Shown in pieces: positions 21,041-32,004 of a stretch of DNA of 64,000 nt. The notes beneath the pieces were generated by a model. That model did not search any database and had not been told where the DNA came from. It saw only the letters and a list, made by a program, of their open reading frames with translations. The DNA comes from Rhodanobacter sp. B04. Its GTDB lineage: Bacteria > Pseudomonadota > Gammaproteobacteria > Xanthomonadales > Rhodanobacteraceae. A program made the translations under genes and the position numbers. Numbering within the stretch: the first letter of the stretch is position 1; each line of letters starts with the position of its first letter. Where the stretch lies: assembly GCF_002001125.1 (NCBI RefSeq), contig NZ_MUNV01000012.1:1-64000 (forward strand). Reading direction: 5' to 3'.

Positions 21041-21068
21041 GGGATTCACCGCATGACGCTTCGTTTGA

Positions 21069-23140
<2,072 letters not shown>

Positions 23141-23188
23141 AACCGGAGTATTCAAGCATGAAGCGGCGTGATCGGCGAGTGTCGTGGT

Positions 23189-23842
23189 TCAGCGCGTCTG
23201 ATAGGCGCGCAGGAACATGGTGACGCCGGCCCGCGCGGTGGCCTCGATTTCCTGGGCATAGCTGTCGGGACAATCGGTACAGCCGAACATCTGGCGCATC
23301 ATCAGATTGCCCTTGATCAGGGTGAGGAACTGCACGCAGGCACGCGGCACGTCCTCGATCTCCAGCTGGCCGGCGTCAACCGCCTGTTGCAGCAGACGTT
23401 CCATCAGGGCATGCGTGCGTGTCTCCCCTTCCTCCCAGATCAGCCGGCCATAGCGTGGATTGCCCTGCCGACAGTCGCTGAGAATGGCCCGGAAGGTACC
23501 TACGGTTTCCGCATTGCAGTCCAGGTGGGCATGCGTCAACGCCACCCGCAGCAAGGTCTCGCGGATATCGACGTGTGCATCGAAGGCATACGTTTCCTCC
23601 GGCAGCAGATCCTGGATGCGCGAGCGGATCACCTCGCGGAACAAGTTGTCCTTGTCACCGAAATGGCTGTACACCGTGAGCTTGGACACCCCGGCGTCCG
23701 CTGCGATGGCATCCATGCTGGTGCCGGCAAACGCATTGCGGATGAACAGTGCCTTGGCCGCCGCCAGGATCGCCGCACGCTTCTCCATGTCCTTCGGGCG
23801 ACCAGGACCTTGCTGGGAGCTGATTTGCGCGCTGATTGCCAT
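23189..23842 (-). CDS. TetR/AcrR-family transcriptional regulator
   Basis: A 217-residue repressor. The N-terminal helix-turn-helix lies at about 20-65 (AAILAAAKALFIRNAFAGTSMDAIAADAGVSKLTVYSHFGDKDNLF), followed by an all-helical ligand domain of the AefR/TetR_C type. It is divergent from the methyltransferase-tolC pair, so control of TolC-dependent efflux is likely. Two cysteines (MFGCTDCPDS) sit in the C-terminal half and may be of interest for redox or metal sensing. The start at 23842 gives a short Q/G-rich N-terminal arm. The inducer is unknown. Confidence 0.92.
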   Translation of the reverse strand: MAISAQISSQQGPGRPKDMEKRAAILAAAKALFIRNAFAGTSMDAIAADAGVSKLTVYSHFGDKDNLFREVIRSRIQDLLPEETYAFDAHVDIRETLLRVALTHAHLDCNAETVGTFRAILSDCRQGNPRYGRLIWEEGETRTHALMERLLQQAVDAGQLEIEDVPRACVQFLTLIKGNLMMRQMFGCTDCPDSYAQEIEATARAGVTMFLRAYQTR

Positions 23843-24109
23843 GCCCGCACCTTCACAAATGAATAGCCAGACTTTATTATACGGCGCGGTTCAATTATTT
23901 TCCAGAACAGCTCTTCACCAGACTTCTCAACGCTCCATTCCGGAGCGATGGCGCGAGATGACGGCCGTCAGCTGCTCGCGATGACTTCCGGCACTTCGTG
24001 ACCCGGATTACAAGCGGCAGGCTTGCCACCATTGCAGATCATCGTTGTGGGGCCAGGCTCAAGCGCTTATCCTTTTTGACCTTTTTCGATCCGCACGGGA
24101 CTTCAGCAA
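23843..24109. promoter_or_regulatory. Divergent promoter region between tetR and the pcm-like/tolC genes
   Basis: A 267-base gap with an AT-rich core (about 23867-23905) that includes AATAGCCAGACTTTATTATAC, where promoter elements and a TetR site would be expected, and a hairpin CGCTCC-N5-GGAGCG at 23931-23947. No gene is seen in it. The functional assignment comes from its position between a TetR regulator and an efflux outer-membrane channel. Confidence 0.45.
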
Positions 24110-24769
24110 ATGGCTATGAACTTCGAACAGGCGCGTCTGAACATGGTGGAAAACCAGGTTCGCCCGTGGGAGGTGCTGGACGCCCGGGTGCTGGACGTCC
24201 TAAGCCGTGTACGCCGCGAGGATTTCGTCGATGCCGCGCACCGCCAGCTGGCCTTCGCCGACCTGTGCCTGCCGCTGGGCCATGGCGAGGTCATGATGAA
24301 GCCGGTGGTCGAAGGCCGCGTATTGCAGGCACTGGACTTGCAGCCGGCCGATCACGTGCTTGAAATCGGCACAGGCTCAGGTTTTCTCACCGCCTGCATG
24401 GCGGCACTGTCGGCCCAGGTGACCAGCCTGGACATCCACGCCGACTTCATTGCCGCCGCCACCCAGCGCCTGCTCGCCGCCGGCATCGCCAACACCGCCC
24501 TGGTCACTGGCGAAGCAGTCGAGGCCTGGCAGCCGCAGGGGCTGTTCGACGTGCTGGTGGCGACCGGCGCCGTGTCCGAAATTCCCCCACGCTGGCTGAC
24601 CTGGCTCAAGCCCGGTGGTCGCGCGCTGGTCGTGCATGGCCAGTCGCCGGTGCAGCAGGTCACCTTGCTGACCCAGGAGGGCGCAGGCCGCTACCGCGAA
24701 GAAACCCTGTTCGAAACCGACCTGCCCTATCTGACTCACGCCGAACCAGCACAACGGTTTGTCTTCTGA
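24110..24769 (+). CDS. Protein-L-isoaspartate O-methyltransferase-family protein
   Basis: A 219-residue class-I methyltransferase of the PCMT family, whose typical members repair isoaspartyl residues in aged proteins. The SAM-binding motif VLEIGTGSGFLTACMA is at about 83-98, preceded by the family's N-terminal region (MVENQVRPWEVLDARVLDVLSRVRREDFV). The substrate-binding signature differs from true Pcm, so this is the divergent branch found next to tolC in Xanthomonadales. It ends 34 bases before tolC and probably shares its transcript. An ATG six bases downstream could also be the start. Confidence 0.88.
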   Translation: MAMNFEQARLNMVENQVRPWEVLDARVLDVLSRVRREDFVDAAHRQLAFADLCLPLGHGEVMMKPVVEGRVLQALDLQPADHVLEIGTGSGFLTACMAALSAQVTSLDIHADFIAAATQRLLAAGIANTALVTGEAVEAWQPQGLFDVLVATGAVSEIPPRWLTWLKPGGRALVVHGQSPVQQVTLLTQEGAGRYREETLFETDLPYLTHAEPAQRFVF

Positions 24770-24803
24770 TTACGCCCCCGACCGATTTCCCACGAGGCAA
24801 CCC

Positions 24804-26153
24804 ATGCGTTTGAAGCTGCTCACCCTGGCCTTGGCACTGGCCGCCACTTCGCTGCCCAGTCATGGCGAAGATCTGCTCGATGCCTACCAGCAAGCGCGTG
24901 CCAACGACCCGGTGCTGGCGCAAGCCGATGCAACCCGCATGTCCACCGGCGAAGGTGTGGATCAGGCCCGTGCGCTGCTGCTGCCGCAGATTTCCGCCGG
25001 CATGACGCTGAGCCAGAGCAAGAGCTCGGGCAGCCAGACCTTCGAGGATCCGAACAATCCCGGCCAATTCATCAGCACCAGCGGTTTCGGCCATACCCGC
25101 ACGCGGGACATCAGCGGCCAGCTCAGCCAGAGCGTGTTCGACTTCAGCAAGTACGCCAACCTCAAGGCTGCCCACTCCGCCGCAGCGGCACAGGACCAGA
25201 CCTACCAGGCCGCCGTGCAGGACCTGTTCGTGCGCGTCACCACGGCCTATTTCACCGTGCTGACCGACGAGGATCAGCTGACCTTTGCCAAGGCCAACGA
25301 AGAAGCCCTCAAGCGGCAGTATGACCAGGCCGATCAGCAGTACAAGGTCGGCATTGCGGCGATTACCGGCTCCTACCAAGCCAAGGCCGCCTACGAGGCA
25401 GCCAAGGCCCAGACGATTGCCGCACAGAACACACTCGACAACGACCGCGAGGCGCTGAGCCAGATCACCGGCAAGCCGACCGGCGACCTGAAAAAGCTGC
25501 GCGATGACCTGCCGCTCACCCCGCCGGCGCCGAATGATCCGGATGAGTGGGTAAGGACCGCACTGGAATCCAACCCCAGCCTGCTCGCACAGAAGGACAA
25601 CGTGGAGACGGCCGAGCACAACATTACTTCAGCCCGTGCCGGCCACCTGCCGACGATCAGCGCCAACCTCAGCTACGGCAAGAGCGCGAGCTGGTACCAG
25701 AACTCCGACATCCACTCGAACACCCCGGCCTCGACCACGATCGGGCTGACCCTGAGCGTGCCGATCTTCTCCGGTGGGCTCACCCAGTCGCAGGTGCGCC
25801 AATCGATCTACCAGCGCGATGCCGCCCAGGACTCGCTGGAATCCCAGCGCCGCCAGGTCAAGGCCAGCACGCTGAACTATTACCGCTCGGTGCTTTCCGG
25901 CATCGCCCAGGTGCAGTCGGGCAAGGCCTCCGTGCAATCGGGCCAGGAAGCGCTGGACGCCACCCGCGCCGGCTACTCGGTAGGCACCCAGACCATGACC
26001 GACGTGCTGCTGGCGATCCAGACCCTGACCTCGTCGGAGAGCAGCTATTCGCAGGCCCGCCACCAGTTCATCCTGAACAAGCTGCTGCTTAAACAGGCGG
26101 CCGGCACCGCCGACTTCAAGGATCTCGAAGAGATCAACGCGCTGCTGCAGTAA
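24804..26153 (+). CDS. tolC: TolC-family outer-membrane efflux channel
   Basis: The outer-membrane exit duct for type I secretion and RND/MFS efflux pumps. The 449-residue protein has a signal peptide (MRLKLLTLALALAATSLPSHGE), then two repeated OEP halves with long coiled coils; landmarks are DLLDAYQQARANDPVLAQADA at the N terminus, TLSVPIFSGG near 325, and YSVGTQTMTDVLLAIQTL near 395. The start at 24804 has a CGAGG site. A strong terminator follows. The neighbouring TetR suggests inducible expression; no pump genes are adjacent. Confidence 0.94.
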   Translation: MRLKLLTLALALAATSLPSHGEDLLDAYQQARANDPVLAQADATRMSTGEGVDQARALLLPQISAGMTLSQSKSSGSQTFEDPNNPGQFISTSGFGHTRTRDISGQLSQSVFDFSKYANLKAAHSAAAAQDQTYQAAVQDLFVRVTTAYFTVLTDEDQLTFAKANEEALKRQYDQADQQYKVGIAAITGSYQAKAAYEAAKAQTIAAQNTLDNDREALSQITGKPTGDLKKLRDDLPLTPPAPNDPDEWVRTALESNPSLLAQKDNVETAEHNITSARAGHLPTISANLSYGKSASWYQNSDIHSNTPASTTIGLTLSVPIFSGGLTQSQVRQSIYQRDAAQDSLESQRRQVKASTLNYYRSVLSGIAQVQSGKASVQSGQEALDATRAGYSVGTQTMTDVLLAIQTLTSSESSYSQARHQFILNKLLLKQAAGTADFKDLEEINALLQ

Positions 26154-26178
26154 GCCACCTGCGCGCATCACATCAGCG

Positions 26179-26212
26179 CAACGGCCGGGCTCACCCCCGG
26201 CCGTTGGCTTTT
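26179..26212. terminator. Two-way terminator between tolC and waaA
   Basis: CAACGGCCGGG (26179-26189) pairs with CCCGGCCGTTG (26196-26206), a perfect 11-base stem with a six-base loop, followed by GCTTTT on the plus strand. It sits between two convergent genes. Confidence 0.85.
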
Positions 26213-26216
26213 GTGG

Positions 26217-27482
26217 CTACTCCTGCAGCAAGGCATCGATCAGCTGCATGATCCGCTTCACGGCACCACGTTCACGCTCGAACACCTGTTGTGCCGCGAG
26301 CCCCATACGCTCGCGTCGCGCCGCATCGCACAGCAGCTGCAGCAAGTCCGGACCGAGTTCGGCGCACCCTTTCACACGCAGGGCGCCCCCTTGCTGGATC
26401 AGGCTGTGCGTGATTTCCTGGAAATTGAAAGTATGCGGCCCGACCAGCACCGGAATGGACAAGGCCGCCGGCTCCAGCACGTTGTGGCCGCCGATCGGCA
26501 CCAGACTGCCGCCCACGAAGGCCACATCGGCCGCCGCGAAGAACGGCATCAACTGACCCATCGCATCGATCAGGAACACCTGGGTGTGCTGCAGCGGAAT
26601 ACCGTCGACGCTGCGCGTGGCGACGTTGAAGCCCAGGCTGCGCACCGAATACTCGACCAGGCGGAAACGTTCCGGATGTCGAGGCGCCAGCAGCAGCAAC
26701 GCGTCCGGCAAGTGCCTGAGTACCTGCAGGTGCGCCTCAAGCACCGCCTGCTCCTCGCCTTCATGCGTGCTCGCGGCCATCCACACCGGTCGCCGTGCTC
26801 CCCAATGTTCACGCATGACCGCACCATCGGCCACCGCGCCTTCCGGGATCGGCATGTCGAATTTCATGTTGCCGGCCACCACGATCTGCTGTGGATCAGC
26901 GCCGAGCAACCGGTAGCGTGCGGCATCCGTACGTGACTGCGCCGCAATCTGCCGCACGCAACGCAGCGCCGAACGCACCATGCCGCGCATCGGCTTGTAG
27001 CCGCGCATCGAGCGCTCCGACAGGCGCGCATTGACGATCATCAACGGGATGCCGCGACGGCGGCAGGCAAAATACAGGTTGGGCCAGATCTCGGTTTCCA
27101 CGATCAGGGCAAGACGCGGCCGGATTTTCTTCAGGAAGCGCGCCACCGAATAAGGCAAGTCGTAGGGCAGGTAGACATGGAACACGCTGTCGCCAAACAG
27201 CTGGTGCACGCGTGCCGTGCCGGTTGGCGTCACCGTGGTGATCACCAGCGGCGCGTCCGGGTAATCCCGGCGCAGCGCCTTGATCAGCGGCTCGGCCGCA
27301 TTCACCTCGCCCACCGACACGGCATGCACCCACAGGCTGCCGTTGAAGCCTGGCGCATGGAAGAATCCGAATCGCTCCGGCCAACGCCGGTGATAAGGCC
27401 GCGACCGCACGCCACGCGCAAGCAGTCGCAGCACCAGCAACGGCGTCACCAGGAACATCGCTAGGGTATAGAGATAGCGCAA
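26217..27482 (-). CDS. waaA: 3-deoxy-D-manno-octulosonic acid (Kdo) transferase
   Basis: Adds Kdo from CMP-Kdo to lipid IVA, the first sugar of the LPS inner core. The 421-residue membrane-associated GT30 protein begins with a membrane anchor (YLYTLAMFLVTPLLVLRLLARG), and the catalytic glutamate is E59 in HAVSVGEVNAAEPLI. The substrate-binding pattern FVGGSLVPIGGHNVLEPAALSIPV is at about 324-346. It diverges from the lipid A acyltransferase gene, with only 76 bases between, so lipid A assembly genes share a promoter region. One or two Kdo additions cannot be predicted. Confidence 0.96.
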   Translation of the reverse strand: MRYLYTLAMFLVTPLLVLRLLARGVRSRPYHRRWPERFGFFHAPGFNGSLWVHAVSVGEVNAAEPLIKALRRDYPDAPLVITTVTPTGTARVHQLFGDSVFHVYLPYDLPYSVARFLKKIRPRLALIVETEIWPNLYFACRRRGIPLMIVNARLSERSMRGYKPMRGMVRSALRCVRQIAAQSRTDAARYRLLGADPQQIVVAGNMKFDMPIPEGAVADGAVMREHWGARRPVWMAASTHEGEEQAVLEAHLQVLRHLPDALLLLAPRHPERFRLVEYSVRSLGFNVATRSVDGIPLQHTQVFLIDAMGQLMPFFAAADVAFVGGSLVPIGGHNVLEPAALSIPVLVGPHTFNFQEITHSLIQQGGALRVKGCAELGPDLLQLLCDAARRERMGLAAQQVFERERGAVKRIMQLIDALLQE

Positions 27483-27558
27483 CAGTCGCTCCTTGCCGGC
27501 AACGCGCGAGTATAACGAGAGCGACCGCCACGAGCCTGTTTAGGTGCGGCCCGCTACA

Positions 27559-28494
27559 ATGCCGACGATGCCCGGCATGTTCCGCCCCACCTTCACCCGC
27601 TCACTGCTTGCGCCGCGCCACTGGCCGGCATGGCTGGGCGTGGCCGTGATCTGGCTGATCGCGCAGCTGCCGCAGGCGGCGCTGCTGTGGCTCGGCCGCC
27701 GGCTCGGCGCGCTGGTGCTGCGCGTTCCGTCGCAACGGCGACACATTGCCGAAACGAATATCGCGCTGTGTTTTCCGGAACTCGATGCCGCCGCACAAGC
27801 CGCGCTGGTCGATGCCAACCTGCGCGACATCGGCATGATGCTGGTGGAATTCGCGCTGGGCTGGATGGGCAGCGATCGCCGCATGGCACGCATCCCGACC
27901 CGCATCGAGGGACTGCGGCACCTGGAAGCGGCGCGTGCGCAGAGCAAGGGAGTGCTGCTGGTGGGCGGCCACTTCTCGCACCTGGAGCTGTGCGCACGGC
28001 TGGTCTCGCAGCGCATCCGGATTGCCGGGATGTACCGGAAGATGGATTCGACGGTATTCGAGTGGACCGTGCTGCGCTCCCGGCTGCATTACGCCGAGGC
28101 GATGTTCGACAAGGACGACATCCGCGGCACGGTGAAATACCTGCGCGGCGGCGGTACGCTTTGGTATGCGCCGGACCAGGACATGCGCAGCAAGGACAGC
28201 GTGTTCGTGCCGTTCTTCGGCGTGCCTGCAGCCACCATCACCGCCACCCATCACCTGGCGCGGCTGTCCGGCGCGATAGTGATCCCGTTCTTCCACCGCC
28301 GCCTGCCCGGCAACCAGGGCTATGCACTGCGCCTGGGCGCGCCGCTGGCGGATTTCCCGAGCCCGGACGTGCTGGCCGATACCGCCCGCGTCAATGCCTG
28401 CATCGAGCAGATGGTGCGCGAGGCACCCGAGCAGTACCTGTGGGTGCACAAGCGCTTCAAGACGCGGCCGCCGGATACGCCGGCGGTGTACTGA
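27559..28494 (+). CDS. lpxL: Lipid A late acyltransferase (LpxL/HtrB family)
   Basis: Transfers a secondary fatty acyl chain to Kdo-lipid A at the inner membrane. The ~311-residue protein has an N-terminal membrane segment (WPAWLGVAVIWLIAQLPQAAL) and the catalytic H-x4-E motif, seen as H138-FSHL-E143 (GGHFSHLEL). The DxxxRS-like PDQDMRSKDSVFVPFFG region is also typical. Starts at 27559, 27568 or 27577 are all in frame and no clear ribosome site separates them; 27559 is an arbitrary choice. Whether it acts as LpxL, LpxM or LpxP is not decided. Confidence 0.9.
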   Translation: MPTMPGMFRPTFTRSLLAPRHWPAWLGVAVIWLIAQLPQAALLWLGRRLGALVLRVPSQRRHIAETNIALCFPELDAAAQAALVDANLRDIGMMLVEFALGWMGSDRRMARIPTRIEGLRHLEAARAQSKGVLLVGGHFSHLELCARLVSQRIRIAGMYRKMDSTVFEWTVLRSRLHYAEAMFDKDDIRGTVKYLRGGGTLWYAPDQDMRSKDSVFVPFFGVPAATITATHHLARLSGAIVIPFFHRRLPGNQGYALRLGAPLADFPSPDVLADTARVNACIEQMVREAPEQYLWVHKRFKTRPPDTPAVY

Positions 28495-28672
28495 GTTCGA
28501 CAGGCGGGCGAAAGGCGGCCGCGTGTGAAATGGCGCCCGCCGTCCCACCAGCCTTATCCGCCATGCCCATCCATTCCTGCCCGCGCCAGCCGCGACCGCA
28601 TCCGTGCGGCTGTGGCTGCCGGCGCGGCGTCGCTTGCCTGCAGCACACATCCTGCTTGAGGCGCTTAGCCGC

Positions 28673-29419
28673 ATGAGCCACGATACGTTGCCGCGGGCCA
28701 ACGCCCTGCCGATCCTCACCTACCACAACATCGCGCGCGCACCGCGCGGAATCCGCCGCTGGCGCAGCCTGTACGTGAGCCCCGGGGCGTTCGCGCGGCA
28801 ACTGTGGCTGCTGCGCCGATTCGGCTACGCCGGGCTGTCCATGTCCGCCGCCATGCCCTATCTGCGCGGTGAACGCAGCGGCCGGGTCGCGGTGATCACC
28901 CTGGACGACGGCTATGCGGACAACCTCGAGCACGCCCTGCCGCTCCTGCAGCAACACGGCTTCAGCGCGACCTGTTACGTGGTCAGTGGCAGCATCGGCC
29001 AGTACAACCAGTGGGATGCCGAACGGCTTGGCGTGCGCAAGCCGCTGATGTCGGTGGAGCAGCTGCGCGAGTGGCATCGCGGCGGCATGGAGATCGGCGC
29101 GCATACCCACAGCCATCCTCGCCTGACTCAATGCAGCGACGTACAGCTGCGTGACGAGATCCACGGCAGCAAGGCGACGCTGGAGGATCGCCTCGGCATG
29201 CCGGTCACGCAGTTCTGCTATCCCTACGGCGATGCCGACCACCGCGTGGCCGGCGTGGTGCGCGAAGCGGGTTTCGCCGCTGCCACCACCACCGCGCGTG
29301 GCCGGGCCAGCGCCGGCATGGACCTGTGGCAGTTGCCGCGGGTGCAGATCGCCCGCCATCACCTGCTGCCACAGTTCGCCATGCGCGTGATGTCGGGTTA
29401 TGAGGATCGCCGCGGGTGA
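28673..29419 (+). CDS. Polysaccharide deacetylase
   Basis: A 248-residue carbohydrate esterase 4 (NodB-like) enzyme that removes N- or O-acetyl groups from a polysaccharide. Metal and catalytic motifs are visible: TLDDG (76-80), with the base and the metal aspartate adjacent, and H144-T-H-S-H148. CYPYGDAD near 184 is the third family motif. It has no signal peptide. Its stop overlaps the start of the following glycosyltransferase (GTGA), so the two are translationally coupled and probably act on the same glycan. Substrate unknown. Confidence 0.9.
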   Translation: MSHDTLPRANALPILTYHNIARAPRGIRRWRSLYVSPGAFARQLWLLRRFGYAGLSMSAAMPYLRGERSGRVAVITLDDGYADNLEHALPLLQQHGFSATCYVVSGSIGQYNQWDAERLGVRKPLMSVEQLREWHRGGMEIGAHTHSHPRLTQCSDVQLRDEIHGSKATLEDRLGMPVTQFCYPYGDADHRVAGVVREAGFAAATTTARGRASAGMDLWQLPRVQIARHHLLPQFAMRVMSGYEDRRG

Positions 29420-30492
29420 AACTGCTCTTTGTCGGCACCAATCCCGAGAACACCGGGGCCGCCAGCCACTTCGTCGCCCTGGTGCAGGCCATGGCCGAAG
29501 CCGGACATGAGGTCAGTGCGGTGATCTATCCCGACGGCCTGATCTGGCAGGGACTGGCGCAGTCGCGGGTGCGGCTGTACAAGGCGAAATTCCGCAACGT
29601 GCTCGACCTGCGCGGCTATGCCGCCGTCTTCAAGGCCGCGCGGGATCTGAAACCCGACTGGCTGGTCGGCAATTTCGGCAAGGAATACTGGCCGCTGATC
29701 CTGGCCGGACGGTTGCTGGGCGTGCCGGTCGCACTGTTCCGACATCGCACGCCGCCCATGAAGCGACTTTCCGCCTACCTGATTCCGCGCCTCGCCCAAC
29801 GCTTCTTCGCCGTTTCGCAACATGCACGCCAGGCTTACCTGGACCGCGGCACCCCGGAACACCTGGTACGCGTGCTGTACAACCCGGTCAACATGGAACT
29901 GTGCCGGTTCGATCCGCAGCAACGCAGCGAGATCCTGCGTTCGCTTGGAATCAGCGAGGACGCGATCGTGCTCGGTTATACCGGCCGCATGCACGACGGC
30001 AAGGGCATTTTCCCGCTGTTCGAAGCCGCCACCGCCGCCATGGCCGTGGAGCCACGATTGCACTGCCTGTGGCTGGGCGATGGACCGGATGCAGCGGCCC
30101 TGCGCGACCTCGCTGCCGCGCATCCCACCACGGGGCGACACCATTTCCCCGGCTGGATCCATGATGTCCATCCCTATTACAGCGCCTTCTCGATGCTGGC
30201 CTTCCCGTCGATCGCGACCGAAACCTTCGGACGGGTCTCGATCGAAGCACAGGCGGCCGGGATTCCTGTACTTGGCAGCGATATCGGTGGAATTCCCGAG
30301 ACACTGCAGGCCGGCGTGACCGGGCTGCTGTTGCCCCCAGGCGACGTGTCCGCGTGGCGCGTGGCGATACTGAAGTTGTGCGACGCATCCGTGCGCGAAT
30401 CGATGGGCGCGGCTGCACATCAATACGTGCAGCAACGCTTCAGCACTTGCGTGATCGCCAACGAGCTCCAGCGGATACTGGCCGAGGGCTGA
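29416..30492 (+). CDS. GT4-family glycosyltransferase
   Basis: A 358-residue GT-B fold transferase. The N-terminal acceptor domain starts MKLLFVGTNPENTGAASHFVALVQAM. The C-terminal nucleotide-sugar domain has LGYTGRMHDGKGIFPLFEA near 190-205 and the E-x7-E motif in ETFGRVSIEAQAAGIPVLGSD near 273-290. Start is GTG at 29416, overlapping the deacetylase stop by four bases. It would add a sugar to a cell-surface glycan. Donor and acceptor are unknown. Confidence 0.93.
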   Translation: MKLLFVGTNPENTGAASHFVALVQAMAEAGHEVSAVIYPDGLIWQGLAQSRVRLYKAKFRNVLDLRGYAAVFKAARDLKPDWLVGNFGKEYWPLILAGRLLGVPVALFRHRTPPMKRLSAYLIPRLAQRFFAVSQHARQAYLDRGTPEHLVRVLYNPVNMELCRFDPQQRSEILRSLGISEDAIVLGYTGRMHDGKGIFPLFEAATAAMAVEPRLHCLWLGDGPDAAALRDLAAAHPTTGRHHFPGWIHDVHPYYSAFSMLAFPSIATETFGRVSIEAQAAGIPVLGSDIGGIPETLQAGVTGLLLPPGDVSAWRVAILKLCDASVRESMGAAAHQYVQQRFSTCVIANELQRILAEG

Positions 30493-30760
30493 TGGCTTCA
30501 TCGAGCCAATCCGAGGGCTGCCGCCAAGGCATGTACAAGTTTTATGGGTTCAAGCACCGCATGAGCCCGGCCACGATGCCGATGGCCGGACAAGGTGCTT
30601 GATCACCGGCGGCAGAATGAGGCCTACTTTCGCCACTGCAGCCGGCGGTCTTACCCCAGCAAAGACGCGATCTCCATGCAGCGGCTGCACATTGCTGTTC
30701 GAGCGGCCAGGATCAGCTTGGTTCTGGTCACCTCAGCCATCATGGCACCCCGGAATTTTC
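30493..30760. other. Gene-poor gap before the acyltransferase gene
   Basis: A 268-base stretch without a supportable gene. It marks a visible change from GC-rich glycosyltransferase sequence to more AT-rich sequence downstream. Short open frames here have no recognisable protein features. Confidence 0.5.
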
Positions 30761-31918
30761 ATGACCCATGCTCCTGAGCAAACGGATCAGTCCAGGTATC
30801 CCGGCAAGTTGCGGATACTGAAATCAGTCAAGGCACTGGACACCGGGCTGCGAGGTAAACAGGACAATTTTCTCTTGCTGAGACTCCTGGCCGCCGCCCT
30901 GGTGATCTATCGCCATGGCGGCGCCGTAACCGGAGGCAGCGGCTTTCGCGACCTGCTTCCATGGCTGGGATGGGGCATCGACTCGGGCAAGCTAGCCGTC
31001 GACATGTTCTTTGTGGTCAGCGGCTTCATGATTACCGGAAGCTATTTGCGCCGGAAACATCTGTTCGATTTCCTGTGGGCACGCATTCTGCGAATTTTCC
31101 CGGCTTACTTGTTCTGTCTTGTCGTGTCCAGTTTCGTCTTGGGTGCGGTATACACAAACATGCCCACCAGTGCCTATTTAAAAGATCCGGTCGTCCTGAA
31201 CTATGTGATACAGAACATCAAGCTGCAGACTCACATGGCGTGGCAGCTTCCGGGAGTATTTGTCGACAATCCAAAGTTGGACACCATCAATGGTTCGATC
31301 TGGACCCTTCCCGCCGAAGCCCGCATGTATCTATGGGCCGCCGCGTTGGGTCTATTTGGCGCGCTGTCCCGACGATGGCTCGGCAGCCTGGTGATTGCCG
31401 CACTGCTACTGCTGGGTATCTTCCTGCCGAACAGCGCCATTCTGATGCTGCCTGATATCTATTTGCACATTGCTGCCATGTTTGCACTAGGTGCGCTGTG
31501 CTATCTCCATCGGTGCATCATTCCTATCGGCTGGCCATGCGTCGCTGTACTCGGGGTGACGGCGTACCTGCTGCGAGATACCGCTGTCTATCCGTATGCG
31601 TTTGGCATCACTCTGGCCCAATTCTGTTTTTCATTCGCCTACTGCACGCCATGGCATGGCTACAATCGTTTTGGCGATTATTCCTACGGCCTCTACATCT
31701 GGGGTTTCCCCATGCAGCAGGTGATTGCGCACCATTTCCCGACGCTTCCGCCGTTGGCCAACTCGCTGATGGCATTTCCCCTGGCCCTGAGTCTTGGCAT
31801 ATTGTCCTGGCATGCCATTGAAAAACCTGCGCTCAAGCTCAAACGCGTTCCCGCGCAGCTTTGGAAAAAATGGGCAACTCGCTACAGATGGATCCAGTTC
31901 ATCAAGCGCATCGCCTGA
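30761..31918 (+). CDS. Acyltransferase-3 family membrane protein (OafA-like)
   Basis: A 385-residue protein of about ten membrane helices that likely transfers an acetyl or acyl group to a surface sugar. The family's N-terminal pattern is seen: NFLLLRLLAAALVIYRHGG (the R...H pair), SGKLAVDMFFVVSGFMITGSYLRRK, and WARILRIFPAYLF. It ends with a basic tail. ATG 30761 is chosen because it begins the conserved region at the usual distance. Base composition is clearly more AT-rich than its upstream neighbours, which hints at transfer along with the next gene. Confidence 0.9.
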   Translation: MTHAPEQTDQSRYPGKLRILKSVKALDTGLRGKQDNFLLLRLLAAALVIYRHGGAVTGGSGFRDLLPWLGWGIDSGKLAVDMFFVVSGFMITGSYLRRKHLFDFLWARILRIFPAYLFCLVVSSFVLGAVYTNMPTSAYLKDPVVLNYVIQNIKLQTHMAWQLPGVFVDNPKLDTINGSIWTLPAEARMYLWAAALGLFGALSRRWLGSLVIAALLLLGIFLPNSAILMLPDIYLHIAAMFALGALCYLHRCIIPIGWPCVAVLGVTAYLLRDTAVYPYAFGITLAQFCFSFAYCTPWHGYNRFGDYSYGLYIWGFPMQQVIAHHFPTLPPLANSLMAFPLALSLGILSWHAIEKPALKLKRVPAQLWKKWATRYRWIQFIKRIA

Positions 31919-32004
31919 TGTCGCGGAACGACGACCGGCGGTATCAAGCGATCACCAGCGACAACGTCAATTCGCCAGTCCGCAATTTCTGGAAATTGTA
32001 TTGA

